This document shows, one piece after another, positions 55,777 to 64,000 of a stretch of 64,000 nucleotides of DNA. Below the pieces are notes generated by a model that worked only from the letters and a program-made list of their open reading frames with translations, was not told where the DNA came from and did no database searches. The position numbers and the translations under genes were made by a program. Each line of letters begins with the position of its first letter. Position 1 is the first letter of the stretch. This DNA comes from Hyphomicrobiales bacterium (GTDB lineage Bacteria; Pseudomonadota; Alphaproteobacteria; Rhizobiales; Rhizobiaceae): the NCBI GenBank assembly GCA_900473045.1, contig UCKS01000019.1:1-64000 (forward strand), written 5' to 3'.

Positions 55777-56563
55777 CCAGAGGCTCGCCAGCCTGACATG
55801 GGCAGCCATGCTGGCTGTCGCGTTACCAGCTGGTGCTACCGATCTGACGCTCGCCCAGAAATTGGATTTGCTGGTCTCGGCCTATCCCGGCTCACTTGTA
55901 GGGCATGAAAACGGAGCGATCCGTTTTCGCGACGGTCGCTTGCTGCCGGTCGATGACGGCAAGGCCAAGGACCATGCGGAAAAACTGGCGGCGGGCGATA
56001 TCGAGGACAGTCTGTCTCAGCTTTATCCGGCAGGTCCGTGCGAAACCAAGCCTGATGTCAATGTCGATCCGGGCCGCATTCGCAGCGATGCGCTGATGAT
56101 GCGGCTTTATGGCAAAACGGCCAAGGAAGTCGAGGCATCTCTGGTGCCGGTCGACTGGTTCGGCAAGGTGTTGCGGGTCACCAAGCGGCAGGGTGCTGCG
56201 GCAGCGCTTGAAAACGTGCGTGACGAGCTGAAGGCGATGCCGGAGATGAAGGCGTTCCTGGCGCCTTCGGCCGGTACCTTCAACTGGCGCAAGGTTTCCG
56301 GTGCATCGAACATGTCGGTGCATAGTTTCGGCGCGGCGATCGATATCAATACCCAATATGCGGATTACTGGATCTGGTCCGGTGGCAAGCCGGGCAAGGT
56401 GGCCGAATACAGGAACAAATACCCGATGAAGATCGTCGATGCGTTCGAGCGTCACGGTTTTATCTGGGGAGGGCGCTGGTATCACTACGACACCATGCAT
56501 TTCGAATACCGCCCCGAACTGATCGCCCTCGGCAAGGCGGCACGTGTTTCGGCTTGCCGGTAG
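55745..56563 (+). CDS. M15 family metallopeptidase (VanY-like D-alanyl-D-alanine carboxypeptidase)
   Basis: A 272-residue predicted exported peptidase with an N-terminal signal (LASLTWAAMLAVALPAGAT). The zinc motif is SVHSFGAAIDINTQ (H-x6-D), and the C-terminal catalytic/zinc part is FIWGGRWYHYDTMHFEYRPEL (E/D-x-x-H). It would trim peptidoglycan stem peptides. The ATG at 55745 with GGGGTG upstream lies within the previous gene. A hairpin follows the stop. Confidence 0.85.
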   Translation: MATTSMSRSIDQRLASLTWAAMLAVALPAGATDLTLAQKLDLLVSAYPGSLVGHENGAIRFRDGRLLPVDDGKAKDHAEKLAAGDIEDSLSQLYPAGPCETKPDVNVDPGRIRSDALMMRLYGKTAKEVEASLVPVDWFGKVLRVTKRQGAAAALENVRDELKAMPEMKAFLAPSAGTFNWRKVSGASNMSVHSFGAAIDINTQYADYWIWSGGKPGKVAEYRNKYPMKIVDAFERHGFIWGGRWYHYDTMHFEYRPELIALGKAARVSACR

Positions 56564-56595
56564 CGTCGCCGTTTCCCAGATCGCAAGAATAGCAA

Positions 56596-56616
56596 AGGGC
56601 GCCACGTGGGCGCCCT
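56596..56616. terminator. Stem-loop between convergent genes
   Basis: AGGGCGCC (56596-56603) pairs with GGCGCCCT (56609-56616), loop ACGTG. It is positioned between the convergent peptidase and diguanylate cyclase genes. The T tract is weak on both sides. Confidence 0.5.
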
Positions 56617-56638
56617 GGTCTGACAATGGCATTGCCGT

Positions 56639-57706
56639 CTATTTGCGGTAGATCAACCAGTTCTTGCCGGTATCCTTCTTCATGCCCTCTTCAAACAGGA
56701 TCGTCCTGTTGCGGCCGGCGTTCTTGGCGCAGTAGAGCGCAATGTCGGCCTTGTTGTAGAGGTCGGTCGGGTCGTCGGCATGCGATGCCTGGCAGACACC
56801 GAGGGACAATGTGATCGGGCCGTAGTTGACGCCGGTCTTGGAATTCTTGAAGGGCGTGGTTGCCAGTGCATTGCGGATGCGCTCTGCCACCTGCAGGCTT
56901 TCCTCAAGGCTGTTGTCACTGAGAATGATGGCGAATTCCTCGCCGCCGGTGCGCGCCACAAAGGCGTCGCGGCGCAGGTTTGCACGGATAACCGTGCCGA
57001 CGGTTGCCAGAATCTTGTCGCCGACCGGATGACCGTAGCTGTCATTGACCTTCTTGAAATGGTCGATGTCGGCAATCAAGAGGCCGGTAAAGGTGCGCTG
57101 CTGATCGGAATTGTAGATGGAGGCCAGTTTCTCGTCGAACGCCCGACGGTTGGCGAGGCGCGTCAGCGAATCCGTGTTGGCGATGCGCTTGTATTCATCG
57201 AGTTCCTGCCGGATGACCTCCATTTCGAAGGATTTCATCGACACGTTTTCGGCGCGCTCCTTGCCCTGGCTCATCGTGTCCGCCGTCGCCTCGGTCAGCA
57301 GGCTGACGCACTGGCGCAGGATTTCGGCGCTGGAACTGCTTTTGCCGGTAATGTTCTGGTAGGTCTCGTCCAGGAGCTTGTTGTAGTTCTCAAGCGCGAA
57401 CTGTTCGTCTCTCAGCAGCTTGAGAAGTTCCGCGAGCTCGCTTGTCAGATGATTGTGGGCCCGGTCGATGCCTGCGGCATGGTGGAAATGGCTGAAATAA
57501 CGGGCGCCGATCTCATCCAGTTCTTCCTGGGTTGCACGGCTGCCGAGCGCTGCCAGTTCCTTGGTCAGTTTGGGATTGGAGCCGATATAGGCTTCATAAT
57601 AAAGCTCATAGTTGCGCGGTAGCGGCGAGATACCCATGATGCGCATCGCATAGGTTACCTGCGCTGCGATGTCCGGTATTTGAGCCTTGTTCGAAGCCGC
57701 TTGCAT
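56639..57706 (-). CDS. GGDEF-domain diguanylate cyclase
   Basis: A 355-residue protein with a soluble, mainly helical N-terminal region (about 1-175) containing YYEAYIGSNPKLTKELAALG, and a C-terminal GGDEF domain (about 180-340). The active-site loop is VARTGGEEFAIIL (GGEEF, active type). The residues at the inhibitory I-site position read L-R-R-D instead of R-x-x-D, so product inhibition may be lost. It would make cyclic di-GMP in the cytoplasm. The N-terminal domain resembles a conserved rhizobial diguanylate-cyclase sensor half of unknown ligand. Confidence 0.9.
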   Translation of the reverse strand: MQAASNKAQIPDIAAQVTYAMRIMGISPLPRNYELYYEAYIGSNPKLTKELAALGSRATQEELDEIGARYFSHFHHAAGIDRAHNHLTSELAELLKLLRDEQFALENYNKLLDETYQNITGKSSSSAEILRQCVSLLTEATADTMSQGKERAENVSMKSFEMEVIRQELDEYKRIANTDSLTRLANRRAFDEKLASIYNSDQQRTFTGLLIADIDHFKKVNDSYGHPVGDKILATVGTVIRANLRRDAFVARTGGEEFAIILSDNSLEESLQVAERIRNALATTPFKNSKTGVNYGPITLSLGVCQASHADDPTDLYNKADIALYCAKNAGRNRTILFEEGMKKDTGKNWLIYRK

Positions 57707-57830
57707 GGCAAGCTCCTGTTTTGTTGTCTCCAGTCGCTAGTTTTAGGGATTAAAGATTTTGGAAGGCTTAACGTTTGACAAATTTGGTCAATTAGATTGC
57801 ACGTAGATAAAGCATGTAGTTTCGCGGAAC

Positions 57831-57858
57831 GAAAACGGGCAGCCGCGATGGCTGCCCG
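57831..57858 (-). terminator. Terminator of fumC
   Basis: A perfect 9-bp stem CGGGCAGCC/GGCTGCCCG (57836-57858) with a 5-base loop is followed on the minus strand by TTTTCGTT. It lies 33 bp after the fumC stop. Confidence 0.72.
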
Positions 57859-57890
57859 AATGATCTACCGCAGATTGCGTCACCGCCGGA

Positions 57891-59282
57891 TCAGGAAGGG
57901 CTGATCATCGTTTCCGGGCGAACCGCCGCGTCGAACTCGGCGTCGGTGACATAACCGCCACCGACGGCTTCTTCACGCAGGGTCGTACCGTTCTTGTGCG
58001 CGGTCTTGGCGATCTTGGCGGCATTGTCGTAGCCGATTTTCGGGGCCAGTGCCGTGACCAGCATCAGCGAGCGGTCGAGTGCCGCCTTGATATTGTCTTC
58101 GCGGGCCTCGATGCCGACAACGCAATTGTCGGTGAAGGAAACGACGGCGTCGGACAGCAGCTGTACCGACTGCAGGAAGTTGTAGGCCATCAGCGGATTG
58201 TAGACGTTGAGTTCGAAATGGCCCTGGCTGCCGGCAAAGGTCAGCGCCGCATTGTTGCCGAACACCTGGACGCAGACCTGCGTCAGGGCTTCGCACTGGG
58301 TCGGATTGACCTTGCCCGGCATGATCGACGAACCCGGCTCGTTTTCCGGCAGCGACAGTTCGCCAAGGCCAGAACGCGGGCCCGACCCGAGGAAGCGGAT
58401 GTCATTGGCGATTTTGAACAGCGCAGCGGCTGCCGAATTGATGGCGCCGTGGCTGAACACCATCGAGTCGTGTGCCGCCAGCGCCTCGAACTTGTTGGGC
58501 GCGGTGACGAAGGCGATGCCGGTAATCTTGGCAATCTCATCGGCGACCTTTTCGGCAAAGCCGATCGGCGCGTTGAGGCCGGTTCCGACCGCCGTGCCGC
58601 CCTGGGCGAGTTCGCAGAGACCCGGCAGGGTCATTTCGATCCGCTTGATCGAGGAGGCGACCTGCGCGGCATAACCGGAAAACTCCTGGCCGAGCGTCAG
58701 CGGCGTGGCGTCCTGCGTGTGCGTGCGGCCGATCTTGATGATGTGGTCGAAGGCCTTCACCTTGGCGACGAGTGCTGCATGCAGATGCTTCAGCGCCGGC
58801 AGCAGGTCGTGGACGACGCGCTCGGCGCAGGCAATGTGCATGGCCGTCGGATAGGTGTCGTTCGACGACTGGCTCATGTTGACATGGTCGTTCGGGTGCA
58901 CCGGCTTCTTCGAGCCCATGACGCCGCCGAGCATCTCGATGGCCCGGTTGGAGATGACTTCGTTGGCGTTCATGTTCGACTGTGTGCCGGAACCGGTCTG
59001 CCAGACGACGAGCGGGAAATGATCGTTGAGCTTGCCGTCGATAACTTCCTGGGCAGCTTCGATGATCGCCTTGCCAACGGTGGGATCAAGGCCCTGCAGT
59101 TCCATGTTGGCGCGGGCGGCGGCCTGCTTGACGATCCCGAGTGCACGCACGATCGACAGCGGCTGTTTTTCCCAGCCGATCTTGAAATTGCCGAGCGAGC
59201 GCTGTGCCTGTGCGCCCCAATAGCGGTCGCTGGCGACTTCGATCGGGCCGAACGTATCTGTTTCCGTGCGCGTTGATGTCAT
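57891..59282 (-). CDS. fumC: Class II fumarate hydratase
   Basis: A 463-residue iron-independent fumarase that hydrates fumarate to malate in the citric acid cycle. Family signatures are [47 protein letters not shown] and [16 protein letters not shown]. The ATG at 59282 has AGGGA upstream and gives the usual length; an ATG at 59303 is possible. It is monocistronic with a terminator. Confidence 0.96.
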   Translation of the reverse strand: MTSTRTETDTFGPIEVASDRYWGAQAQRSLGNFKIGWEKQPLSIVRALGIVKQAAARANMELQGLDPTVGKAIIEAAQEVIDGKLNDHFPLVVWQTGSGTQSNMNANEVISNRAIEMLGGVMGSKKPVHPNDHVNMSQSSNDTYPTAMHIACAERVVHDLLPALKHLHAALVAKVKAFDHIIKIGRTHTQDATPLTLGQEFSGYAAQVASSIKRIEMTLPGLCELAQGGTAVGTGLNAPIGFAEKVADEIAKITGIAFVTAPNKFEALAAHDSMVFSHGAINSAAAALFKIANDIRFLGSGPRSGLGELSLPENEPGSSIMPGKVNPTQCEALTQVCVQVFGNNAALTFAGSQGHFELNVYNPLMAYNFLQSVQLLSDAVVSFTDNCVVGIEAREDNIKAALDRSLMLVTALAPKIGYDNAAKIAKTAHKNGTTLREEAVGGGYVTDAEFDAAVRPETMISPS

Positions 59283-59303
59283 CGTAATCCCTGCTTTCGT
59301 CAT

Positions 59304-59827
59304 TCGGTATCAAGACCGGGCGGCGTCGATGCCGTAAGGTGGATGAGGCCGCCGCATCGCGACGGTCTGAAGCTGTGATGCGGTTCTCTCTGGCCCAGGT
59401 GGCCGGTGCTTGTAAAGAGGTTGCAGGGGCGGGCGTCATGCTACAATCGTTTAAAATAGTCTCTCTTGAGAGTTTCCTCGGATCATTCGCAGCGTTGACC
59501 GTTCAAGCCGGCAAACAGCATGAAGCTGTGCTTTTTCAGACACAAGCGAGCGGATAGTTTTGGGCGCGAGCGCCGCAATTTTCGGGAAGGATGCGATTTT
59601 TTTTGGTCATGAAGAAATAATCCAAAGAATTCAGATTTTTGGGCGCCGTCATCCGTCCTCATGAGGCTGGGTTCTTACACATTTGTGACGGGCGGCGGAG
59701 GCCTTCCGGCGTGGGCGTTTCCTTTTCATTCACCATCCTTTCTTATAAGTACGAAAGCCTGGTGACATGACGGAGCATCAGGCGCGAACCGCTGATGGCG
59801 GCAATGCGATACGGGGACGAGTGACCT
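59304..59827. other. Long divergent intergenic region
   Basis: This 524-bp gap separates fumC from the L,D-transpeptidase gene. It contains a small palindrome CTCTCTTGAGAG (near 59463), a T8 run (near 59600), and TTATAAGT near 59745 as a possible -10 box for the transpeptidase. The open frames inside have poor codon character. No gene or RNA was recognised. Confidence 0.4.
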
Positions 59828-61705
59828 ATGAAGTTGATGAAGACTGCAGCGATCGTGACACTGATGACCGGGTGTGCGTTTGCCTCTCTTGGTGTCCAGC
59901 GCGCAGAAGCGCTGAACCTGTTGGATCTTTTTCGCAAGAAAAAGCCGGTGGTGGAAGAATATCAGCCGCTGCCGGGCATAGAGCAGGTCCAGCCGGTGCA
60001 GAAGCAGGCCGTGCGCCCGCTACCGAAAGTGACCTCGCCGCAATACTACACTTACAAGGCCGAGCCGTTGCGCCGGATCGCGACGGCCAAGCTTGTCGAT
60101 CAGGTGGTGACCGGTTCCGTCAGCCGCGACGTGCTGCCGCCTGCGCCAACTGCGGCGCTCACCGATGCCCGACAGTTTCTTCCCGATGTCACGGCTTACG
60201 CTCCGGCGGATGTCGCCAAGGCCATCGAGACGTTTTATGCCGGCCGCGACGGCTTCGTCTGGATTGACGGCGATGCGCCGAATGCAGCCGCCAAGGCTGC
60301 GCTGACGGTCCTGGGGCAGGCGGCGAATGTCGGTCTTGATCCGCAGGATTATACCGTCATCGTGCCGTCCGATACGTTCGACAGCAACGACATTGCTGCG
60401 CGCGAAAAGTCGCTGGTCGAGTTTGAAATCCAGCTGTCTGCCGCAACGCTGACCTATATCGCCGACACGGTGCGCGGCCGCATCGATCCCAACAAGATTT
60501 CCGGTTATCACGATTTTAAACGCAAGGCCGTCAACCTCACCGGCAAGCTGGAAAATATCGCCCGAAGCCACGATGTCGCTGCCTATCTGAATTCCCAGAC
60601 GCCTTCCGGCATCGAATTCCTGGCGTTGAAGCGGGAACTGGCCACCCTGCAGGCCGAGACCGGCGATGCGCCGCGGATCACGATTGCACCGGGCACACTT
60701 CTGAAGCCGGGTATCAGCAATCCGGAATTGGCCAATGTGGTCGCGGCGATCCGCGCCAAGGGCTCCGATGCTCTGAAGGTCGAACATGCACTGACGCTAT
60801 CGGCCTACCAGGGCACGCCGGACTATACGCCGGAACTGGTGGCGCTGGTCGAGGGGTTCCAGAAGGAACACGGCCTGACGCCGGATGGTGTCGTCGGCAA
60901 GGCATCGATCCGTATCCTGACGGGTGGAGACACGACCGAAAGCAAAGCCGCCAAAGTCCGGATCGCCATGGAGCAGGCACGCTGGCTGCCCGCCGATCTC
61001 GGTAGCCGCTATGTCTTCATCAACCAGCCCGCCTACATGGTTTATTATCACGACAAGGGCGCCGAGCAGTTTTCGATGCGGGTGGTCGTCGGTTCCAAGG
61101 CGCACCAGACATTCTTCTTCGAAGACGAGATCCAGACCGTTGAGTTCAACCCCTACTGGGGCGTGCCGCAGTCGATCATCATCAACGAGATGCTGCCAAA
61201 GCTGCGCAATGATCCAAGCTATCTCGATCGTCTCGGCTATCAGGTGGAGCTCAAGGGACGGCCAGTGTCGTCCTCCGATATCAACTGGAACGGTTCCACG
61301 GCCGGTGTTGCGGTGCGACAGCCGCCAAGCAGCGACAATGCGCTGGGCGAGTTGAAGATCCTGTTCCCGAACGCGCACGCCATCTACATGCACGACACAC
61401 CGTCGAAGAGCTTCTTCAAGAAGGATGACCGGGCGCTCAGCCATGGCTGCGTGCGTTTGGCCGATCCGCGCCGGATGGCGGCGGCCGTGCTCGGAACCTC
61501 CGTTGAGGATGTCGGCAAGCAGATTGCCGGCGGCCGCAACAAGGGCGTGTCGGTACCGGAGAGAATTCCGGTCTATGTCGCGTATTTCACGGCGTGGCCG
61601 AACAAGGACGGCACGGTCGAATATTTCCACGACGTCTACGATCGCGACATGTATATGGAGCGCGCACTCGAAGCCACCCGTCAGGCACGCCGCGCCGAAG
61701 GGTGA
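59828..61705 (+). CDS. L,D-transpeptidase family protein (YcbB/LdtD-like)
   Basis: A 625-residue periplasmic transpeptidase with an N-terminal signal (TAAIVTLMTGCAFASLG). The order is an N-terminal scaffold region (about 100-320), a peptidoglycan-binding helix bundle (ALVEGFQKEHGLTPDGVVGKASIRIL, about 338-363), and a YkuD catalytic domain (about 385-590) with the catalytic Cys in ALSHGCVRLADPRR. It would make 3-3 crosslinks or attach outer-membrane proteins, common in Rhizobiales polar growth. A terminator follows. Confidence 0.92.
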   Translation: MKLMKTAAIVTLMTGCAFASLGVQRAEALNLLDLFRKKKPVVEEYQPLPGIEQVQPVQKQAVRPLPKVTSPQYYTYKAEPLRRIATAKLVDQVVTGSVSRDVLPPAPTAALTDARQFLPDVTAYAPADVAKAIETFYAGRDGFVWIDGDAPNAAAKAALTVLGQAANVGLDPQDYTVIVPSDTFDSNDIAAREKSLVEFEIQLSAATLTYIADTVRGRIDPNKISGYHDFKRKAVNLTGKLENIARSHDVAAYLNSQTPSGIEFLALKRELATLQAETGDAPRITIAPGTLLKPGISNPELANVVAAIRAKGSDALKVEHALTLSAYQGTPDYTPELVALVEGFQKEHGLTPDGVVGKASIRILTGGDTTESKAAKVRIAMEQARWLPADLGSRYVFINQPAYMVYYHDKGAEQFSMRVVVGSKAHQTFFFEDEIQTVEFNPYWGVPQSIIINEMLPKLRNDPSYLDRLGYQVELKGRPVSSSDINWNGSTAGVAVRQPPSSDNALGELKILFPNAHAIYMHDTPSKSFFKKDDRALSHGCVRLADPRRMAAAVLGTSVEDVGKQIAGGRNKGVSVPERIPVYVAYFTAWPNKDGTVEYFHDVYDRDMYMERALEATRQARRAEG

Positions 61706-61731
61706 GGACCCTTCATCGGATATCCAACATG

Positions 61732-61758
61732 AAAAAGGCGGCTCTGAGCCGCCTTTTT
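61732..61758. terminator. Bidirectional terminator
   Basis: AAAAAGGCGGCT (61732-61743) pairs with AGCCGCCTTTTT (61747-61758) around a CTG loop. It has A/T tracts on both sides, serving the convergent transpeptidase and gph genes. Confidence 0.88.
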
Positions 61759-61774
61759 TGTGTCCGGGTTATCG

Positions 61775-62452
61775 TTACGTCCGGGCGATCAGGTGCGCGA
61801 TCAAATCGGGCGTCAGTTCGTCGAAATGCCGGACAATGATATCAGGCTGAAGGCTTTCGATCGGTACGTCTGAATAGCCGAAGGGAACGCCGATCGACCG
61901 AACGGATGCGTTTTTCGCCACCAGAATGTCATTGAGGCTATCGCCGACCATCACCGACTTTTCAGGTGCGCCGCCGGCAAGCCGGATGGTCGACAGCAGG
62001 TGCTCGGCATCGGGCTTGCGCACGGCAAATGTATCGCCGCCGGTAATAGCCGCGAAGCGGGATGTCAGGCCAAGGCCCTCCAGCAGGCTTCTGGCGAGCA
62101 TTTCCAGCTTGTTGGTGCAGACGGCAAGCGTGTAGCCGGCGGCAGACAGGCGGTCCATCGCGGTGATAACGCCGGGATAGGGGAAGGAATCGCCCGGCAT
62201 CGAGCCGTGATAGAAGTCGATGAATTCCTTCATCTGCCAGTCGAGGTCTTTGCTGGACAGCGTCTGACCACGCAGCGTGAACGTACGTTCGATCATCGCC
62301 CTGGCGCCATGGCCGACCAGATGCGTCAGGTCGTCATAGGTCACGGGCGCAAGGCCAGCCTGCGTCACCGCATGGTTGAGGCTGGCGACCAGATCGGGCG
62401 CGGTATCGACGAGGGTTCCATCAAGATCAAATACGACAACGGATGCGGACAC
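61775..62452 (-). CDS. gph: Phosphoglycolate phosphatase-type HAD hydrolase
   Basis: A 225-residue HAD phosphatase. Motif I is VFDLDGTLVDTAPDL. The cap domain carries GHGARAMIERTF, motif II is AVCTNK, and motif III/IV lies at KSVMVGDSLNDILVAKNA. It dephosphorylates 2-phosphoglycolate formed in DNA repair or oxygenation side reactions. The position next to rpiA is conserved in rhizobia. Confidence 0.88.
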   Translation of the reverse strand: MSASVVVFDLDGTLVDTAPDLVASLNHAVTQAGLAPVTYDDLTHLVGHGARAMIERTFTLRGQTLSSKDLDWQMKEFIDFYHGSMPGDSFPYPGVITAMDRLSAAGYTLAVCTNKLEMLARSLLEGLGLTSRFAAITGGDTFAVRKPDAEHLLSTIRLAGGAPEKSVMVGDSLNDILVAKNASVRSIGVPFGYSDVPIESLQPDIIVRHFDELTPDLIAHLIART

Positions 62453-62671
62453 TGGAACCTCTTGAAACTTGGGGGAAATGTTGCCATTCGGGTAGGGGAA
62501 TCGGGCGACAAAAGCAATCGCAACTTTGCGTGACGGCGCCCGGTTCGCTTTTGTATTCTGGCCGCTATTGGGGCTTTTGTTTGCCGTTGCAGCCGTGTAA
62601 ACGTCTCAGCGGAATGATTGGCACCGTGTTTTTCGGCAGCCCATCGGGGCGTTTTGAGGAGATTGTGGCGC

Positions 62672-63364
62672 ATGGACGCCCGTCAAATGAAGATCAAGGC
62701 TGCGGCTGCAGCGCTCGACTATGTCGAAGACGGCATGAGGCTCGGTATCGGCACCGGATCGACGGCGGAAGAATTCGTTCGTCTGTTGGCCGAAAAGGTG
62801 GCTGGTGGTTTTCGGGTCGAAGGTGTGCCGACATCGGAGCGCACGGCAAGGCTTTGCCTGGAACTCGGCGTGCCGTTGAAATCGCTCGAAGAGCTTCCGG
62901 AGCTCGACCTCACCATTGACGGCGCAGACGAGGTGGATCCGATGCTGCGTCTGATCAAGGGCGGCGGCGGCGCGCTGCTGCGGGAAAAGATCGTTGCCTG
63001 CGCGTCGGCACGGATGATCGTGATCGCCGACGAAACCAAGGTCGTCGAAACGCTCGGTGCCTTCAAGCTGCCGATCGAAGTCAATTCCTTTGGACTGGGC
63101 GCAACCCGTATCGCCATCGAAAAACTTGCCGCGCGGATCGGACTTTCCGGCGAAATCAATGTCCGTGCGTCCGGCGACGGGCCGTTCATGACCGACGGTG
63201 GGCATCTGATTCTGGACGCATCTTTTGGCCGCATTCCTGATGCAGATGCGCTTGCATACGAATTGAACGCCATTCCCGGCGTGGTCGAACATGGGCTTTT
63301 CATCGGCATCGCCTCTCTTGCCATCATCGCCGGTCCGGCGGGGGCGAGGGTGATGACAGCTTGA
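62672..63364 (+). CDS. rpiA: Ribose-5-phosphate isomerase A
   Basis: A 230-residue enzyme interconverting ribose 5-phosphate and ribulose 5-phosphate in the pentose phosphate pathway. Motifs are [12 protein letters not shown] (phosphate loop), [11 protein letters not shown] (catalytic Asp), [15 protein letters not shown] and [10 protein letters not shown]. The ATG at 62672 is 11 bp after GAGGAG. Divergent from gph. Confidence 0.95.
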   Translation: MDARQMKIKAAAAALDYVEDGMRLGIGTGSTAEEFVRLLAEKVAGGFRVEGVPTSERTARLCLELGVPLKSLEELPELDLTIDGADEVDPMLRLIKGGGGALLREKIVACASARMIVIADETKVVETLGAFKLPIEVNSFGLGATRIAIEKLAARIGLSGEINVRASGDGPFMTDGGHLILDASFGRIPDADALAYELNAIPGVVEHGLFIGIASLAIIAGPAGARVMTA

Positions 63365-63524
63365 CCGGCTGCGGCCGATTTGGTCGCGCAGGATCGTTAC
63401 CAGCGTCGCTGCCGATCGGGAGTGCCCGATACAGTGGCGACAGCTTTAAAATTGGATTATGCAGGGGTTCGCAGATGCAAGGCGCGCGCGAAACCCGGCG
63501 TCAACTGACAGGAGCGTTACAGAC

Positions 63525-64000
63525 ATGATCAATTTCGCAGGTCTCGGCCGTACAGTGGCTGCAACGGCCATCATCCTTTCCGCCGTCATGGTTCCGACCC
63601 TGCGGGCACAGGATGTAACGGACGAACAAATCAAGGCTGCGCGTGCCGCCATCGCCGCGATCAATGCCACCAACGGTTTTGACAACATCCTGCCGAACCT
63701 GGCTGAACGCCTGAAGACGACGCTCATCCAGTCCTCGCCGAACTATGAAGACCTGATTTCCAAGACGGTCGACGCCAAGGCGCTTGAACTGGCTGCCCGC
63801 CGCGCCGATCTGGAGCGTGAAGCGGCGACGATCTACGCCAAGACCTTTACCGTCGAGCAGCTGAACGCCATTGCGACATTCTACCAGTCCGATGCCGGCA
63901 AGAAGCTTTTGAACGATGGTCCGATCGCTTCGCGCGAAATGGTCAAGGCTGCCGACATCTGGGCCTCCGGCATTTCCCGCGATCTGAACGCGGCTGCAAC
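63525..64000 (+). CDS. DUF2059 domain-containing exported protein, 3' end cut by window
   Basis: At least 158 residues are encoded before the window ends with no stop. An N-terminal signal (AATAIILSAVMVPTLRA) is followed by a DUF2059 region: an alpha-helical stretch, IYAKTFTVEQLNAIATFYQSDAGKKLL, typical of the family. The function is unknown. Its ATG at 63525 has AGGAG about 11 bp upstream. In rhizobia it usually lies between rpiA and gor; the remainder is outside the window. Confidence 0.82.
   Translation, partial: MINFAGLGRTVAATAIILSAVMVPTLRAQDVTDEQIKAARAAIAAINATNGFDNILPNLAERLKTTLIQSSPNYEDLISKTVDAKALELAARRADLEREAATIYAKTFTVEQLNAIATFYQSDAGKKLLNDGPIASREMVKAADIWASGISRDLNAAA

Noticed and set aside
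59339-59557. 72-codon open frame in the fumC/transpeptidase gap
   Set aside because: It lacks a ribosome site, has mixed unpatterned composition, and overlaps the likely fumC promoter.

Overview
The window looks like a chromosomal segment of an alphaproteobacterium of the Rhizobiaceae (Rhizobium/Agrobacterium/Ensifer-like). This rests on the high GC content, a greatly extended UvrB, the small Usg protein, the gph-rpiA-DUF2059 order, a TIGR02281 aspartic protease next to a DUF1289 protein, and short GC-rich palindromic mosaic repeats of the kind common in rhizobial genomes. I see no rRNA, tRNA, CRISPR array, transposase, integrase or prophage. The genus call is inference from gene content.

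Layout. 1-318: cluster of palindromic repeats. 0.3-8.4 kb: uvrB, which carries an in-frame palindromic element, an MFS transporter, small membrane proteins and a cytoplasmic-looking amidase. 8.6-11.3 kb: sulfonate importer ssuACB. 11.5-19.3 kb: thioesterase, Cache-domain chemoreceptor, triple-Kazal lipoprotein, EEP nuclease/phosphatase, VOC protein, DUF488 protein, extensin-like lipoprotein and GFA protein. 19.6-25.5 kb: ABC-2 exporter, periplasmic-type hypothetical protein, aspartic protease/DUF1289 pair, divergent cobS/cobT, and diacylglycerol kinase. 25.6-29.4 kb: ferric-iron ABC importer operon with an intercistronic hairpin. 29.5-35.7 kb: hybrid-free membrane histidine kinase, an SNase-UDG overlapping pair, Lrp regulator, AlkD-like glycosylase with a 3-hydroxyisobutyrate-dehydrogenase-type enzyme, and an orphan sulfonate-binding protein.

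35.8-47.4 kb: a large unknown membrane protein with an HhH-like tail, a second GFA protein, TPR-methyltransferase, usg, a polar amino acid importer without its ATPase, a repeat-rich OmpA protein, a deacetylase-like protein, mobB/mobA and a DMT transporter. 47.9-57.7 kb: a second, larger chemoreceptor, a phosphotransferase-like protein, moaA, DUF971, a MarR regulator divergent from an alpha/beta hydrolase with two operator-like palindromes, a PPOX-family protein, a small exported protein overlapping a VanY-like peptidase, and a diguanylate cyclase. 57.9-64.0 kb: fumC, L,D-transpeptidase, gph, rpiA and a DUF2059 gene cut by the window end.

Functional themes are cell-wall remodelling (amidase, extensin-like protein, VanY-like peptidase, L,D-transpeptidase, OmpA), nutrient import (sulfonates, iron, amino acids), DNA repair (uvrB, UDG family, AlkD-like), molybdenum cofactor (moaA, mobA, mobB), late cobalamin assembly (cobS, cobT), and signalling (two chemoreceptors, histidine kinase, diguanylate cyclase). 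Most of the segment is ordinary core genome. The most unusual items are the in-frame palindromic element and the triplicated peptide motif in UvrB, the Kazal-repeat lipoprotein, and the unknown HhH-tailed membrane protein. No clear new multi-gene system is evident.
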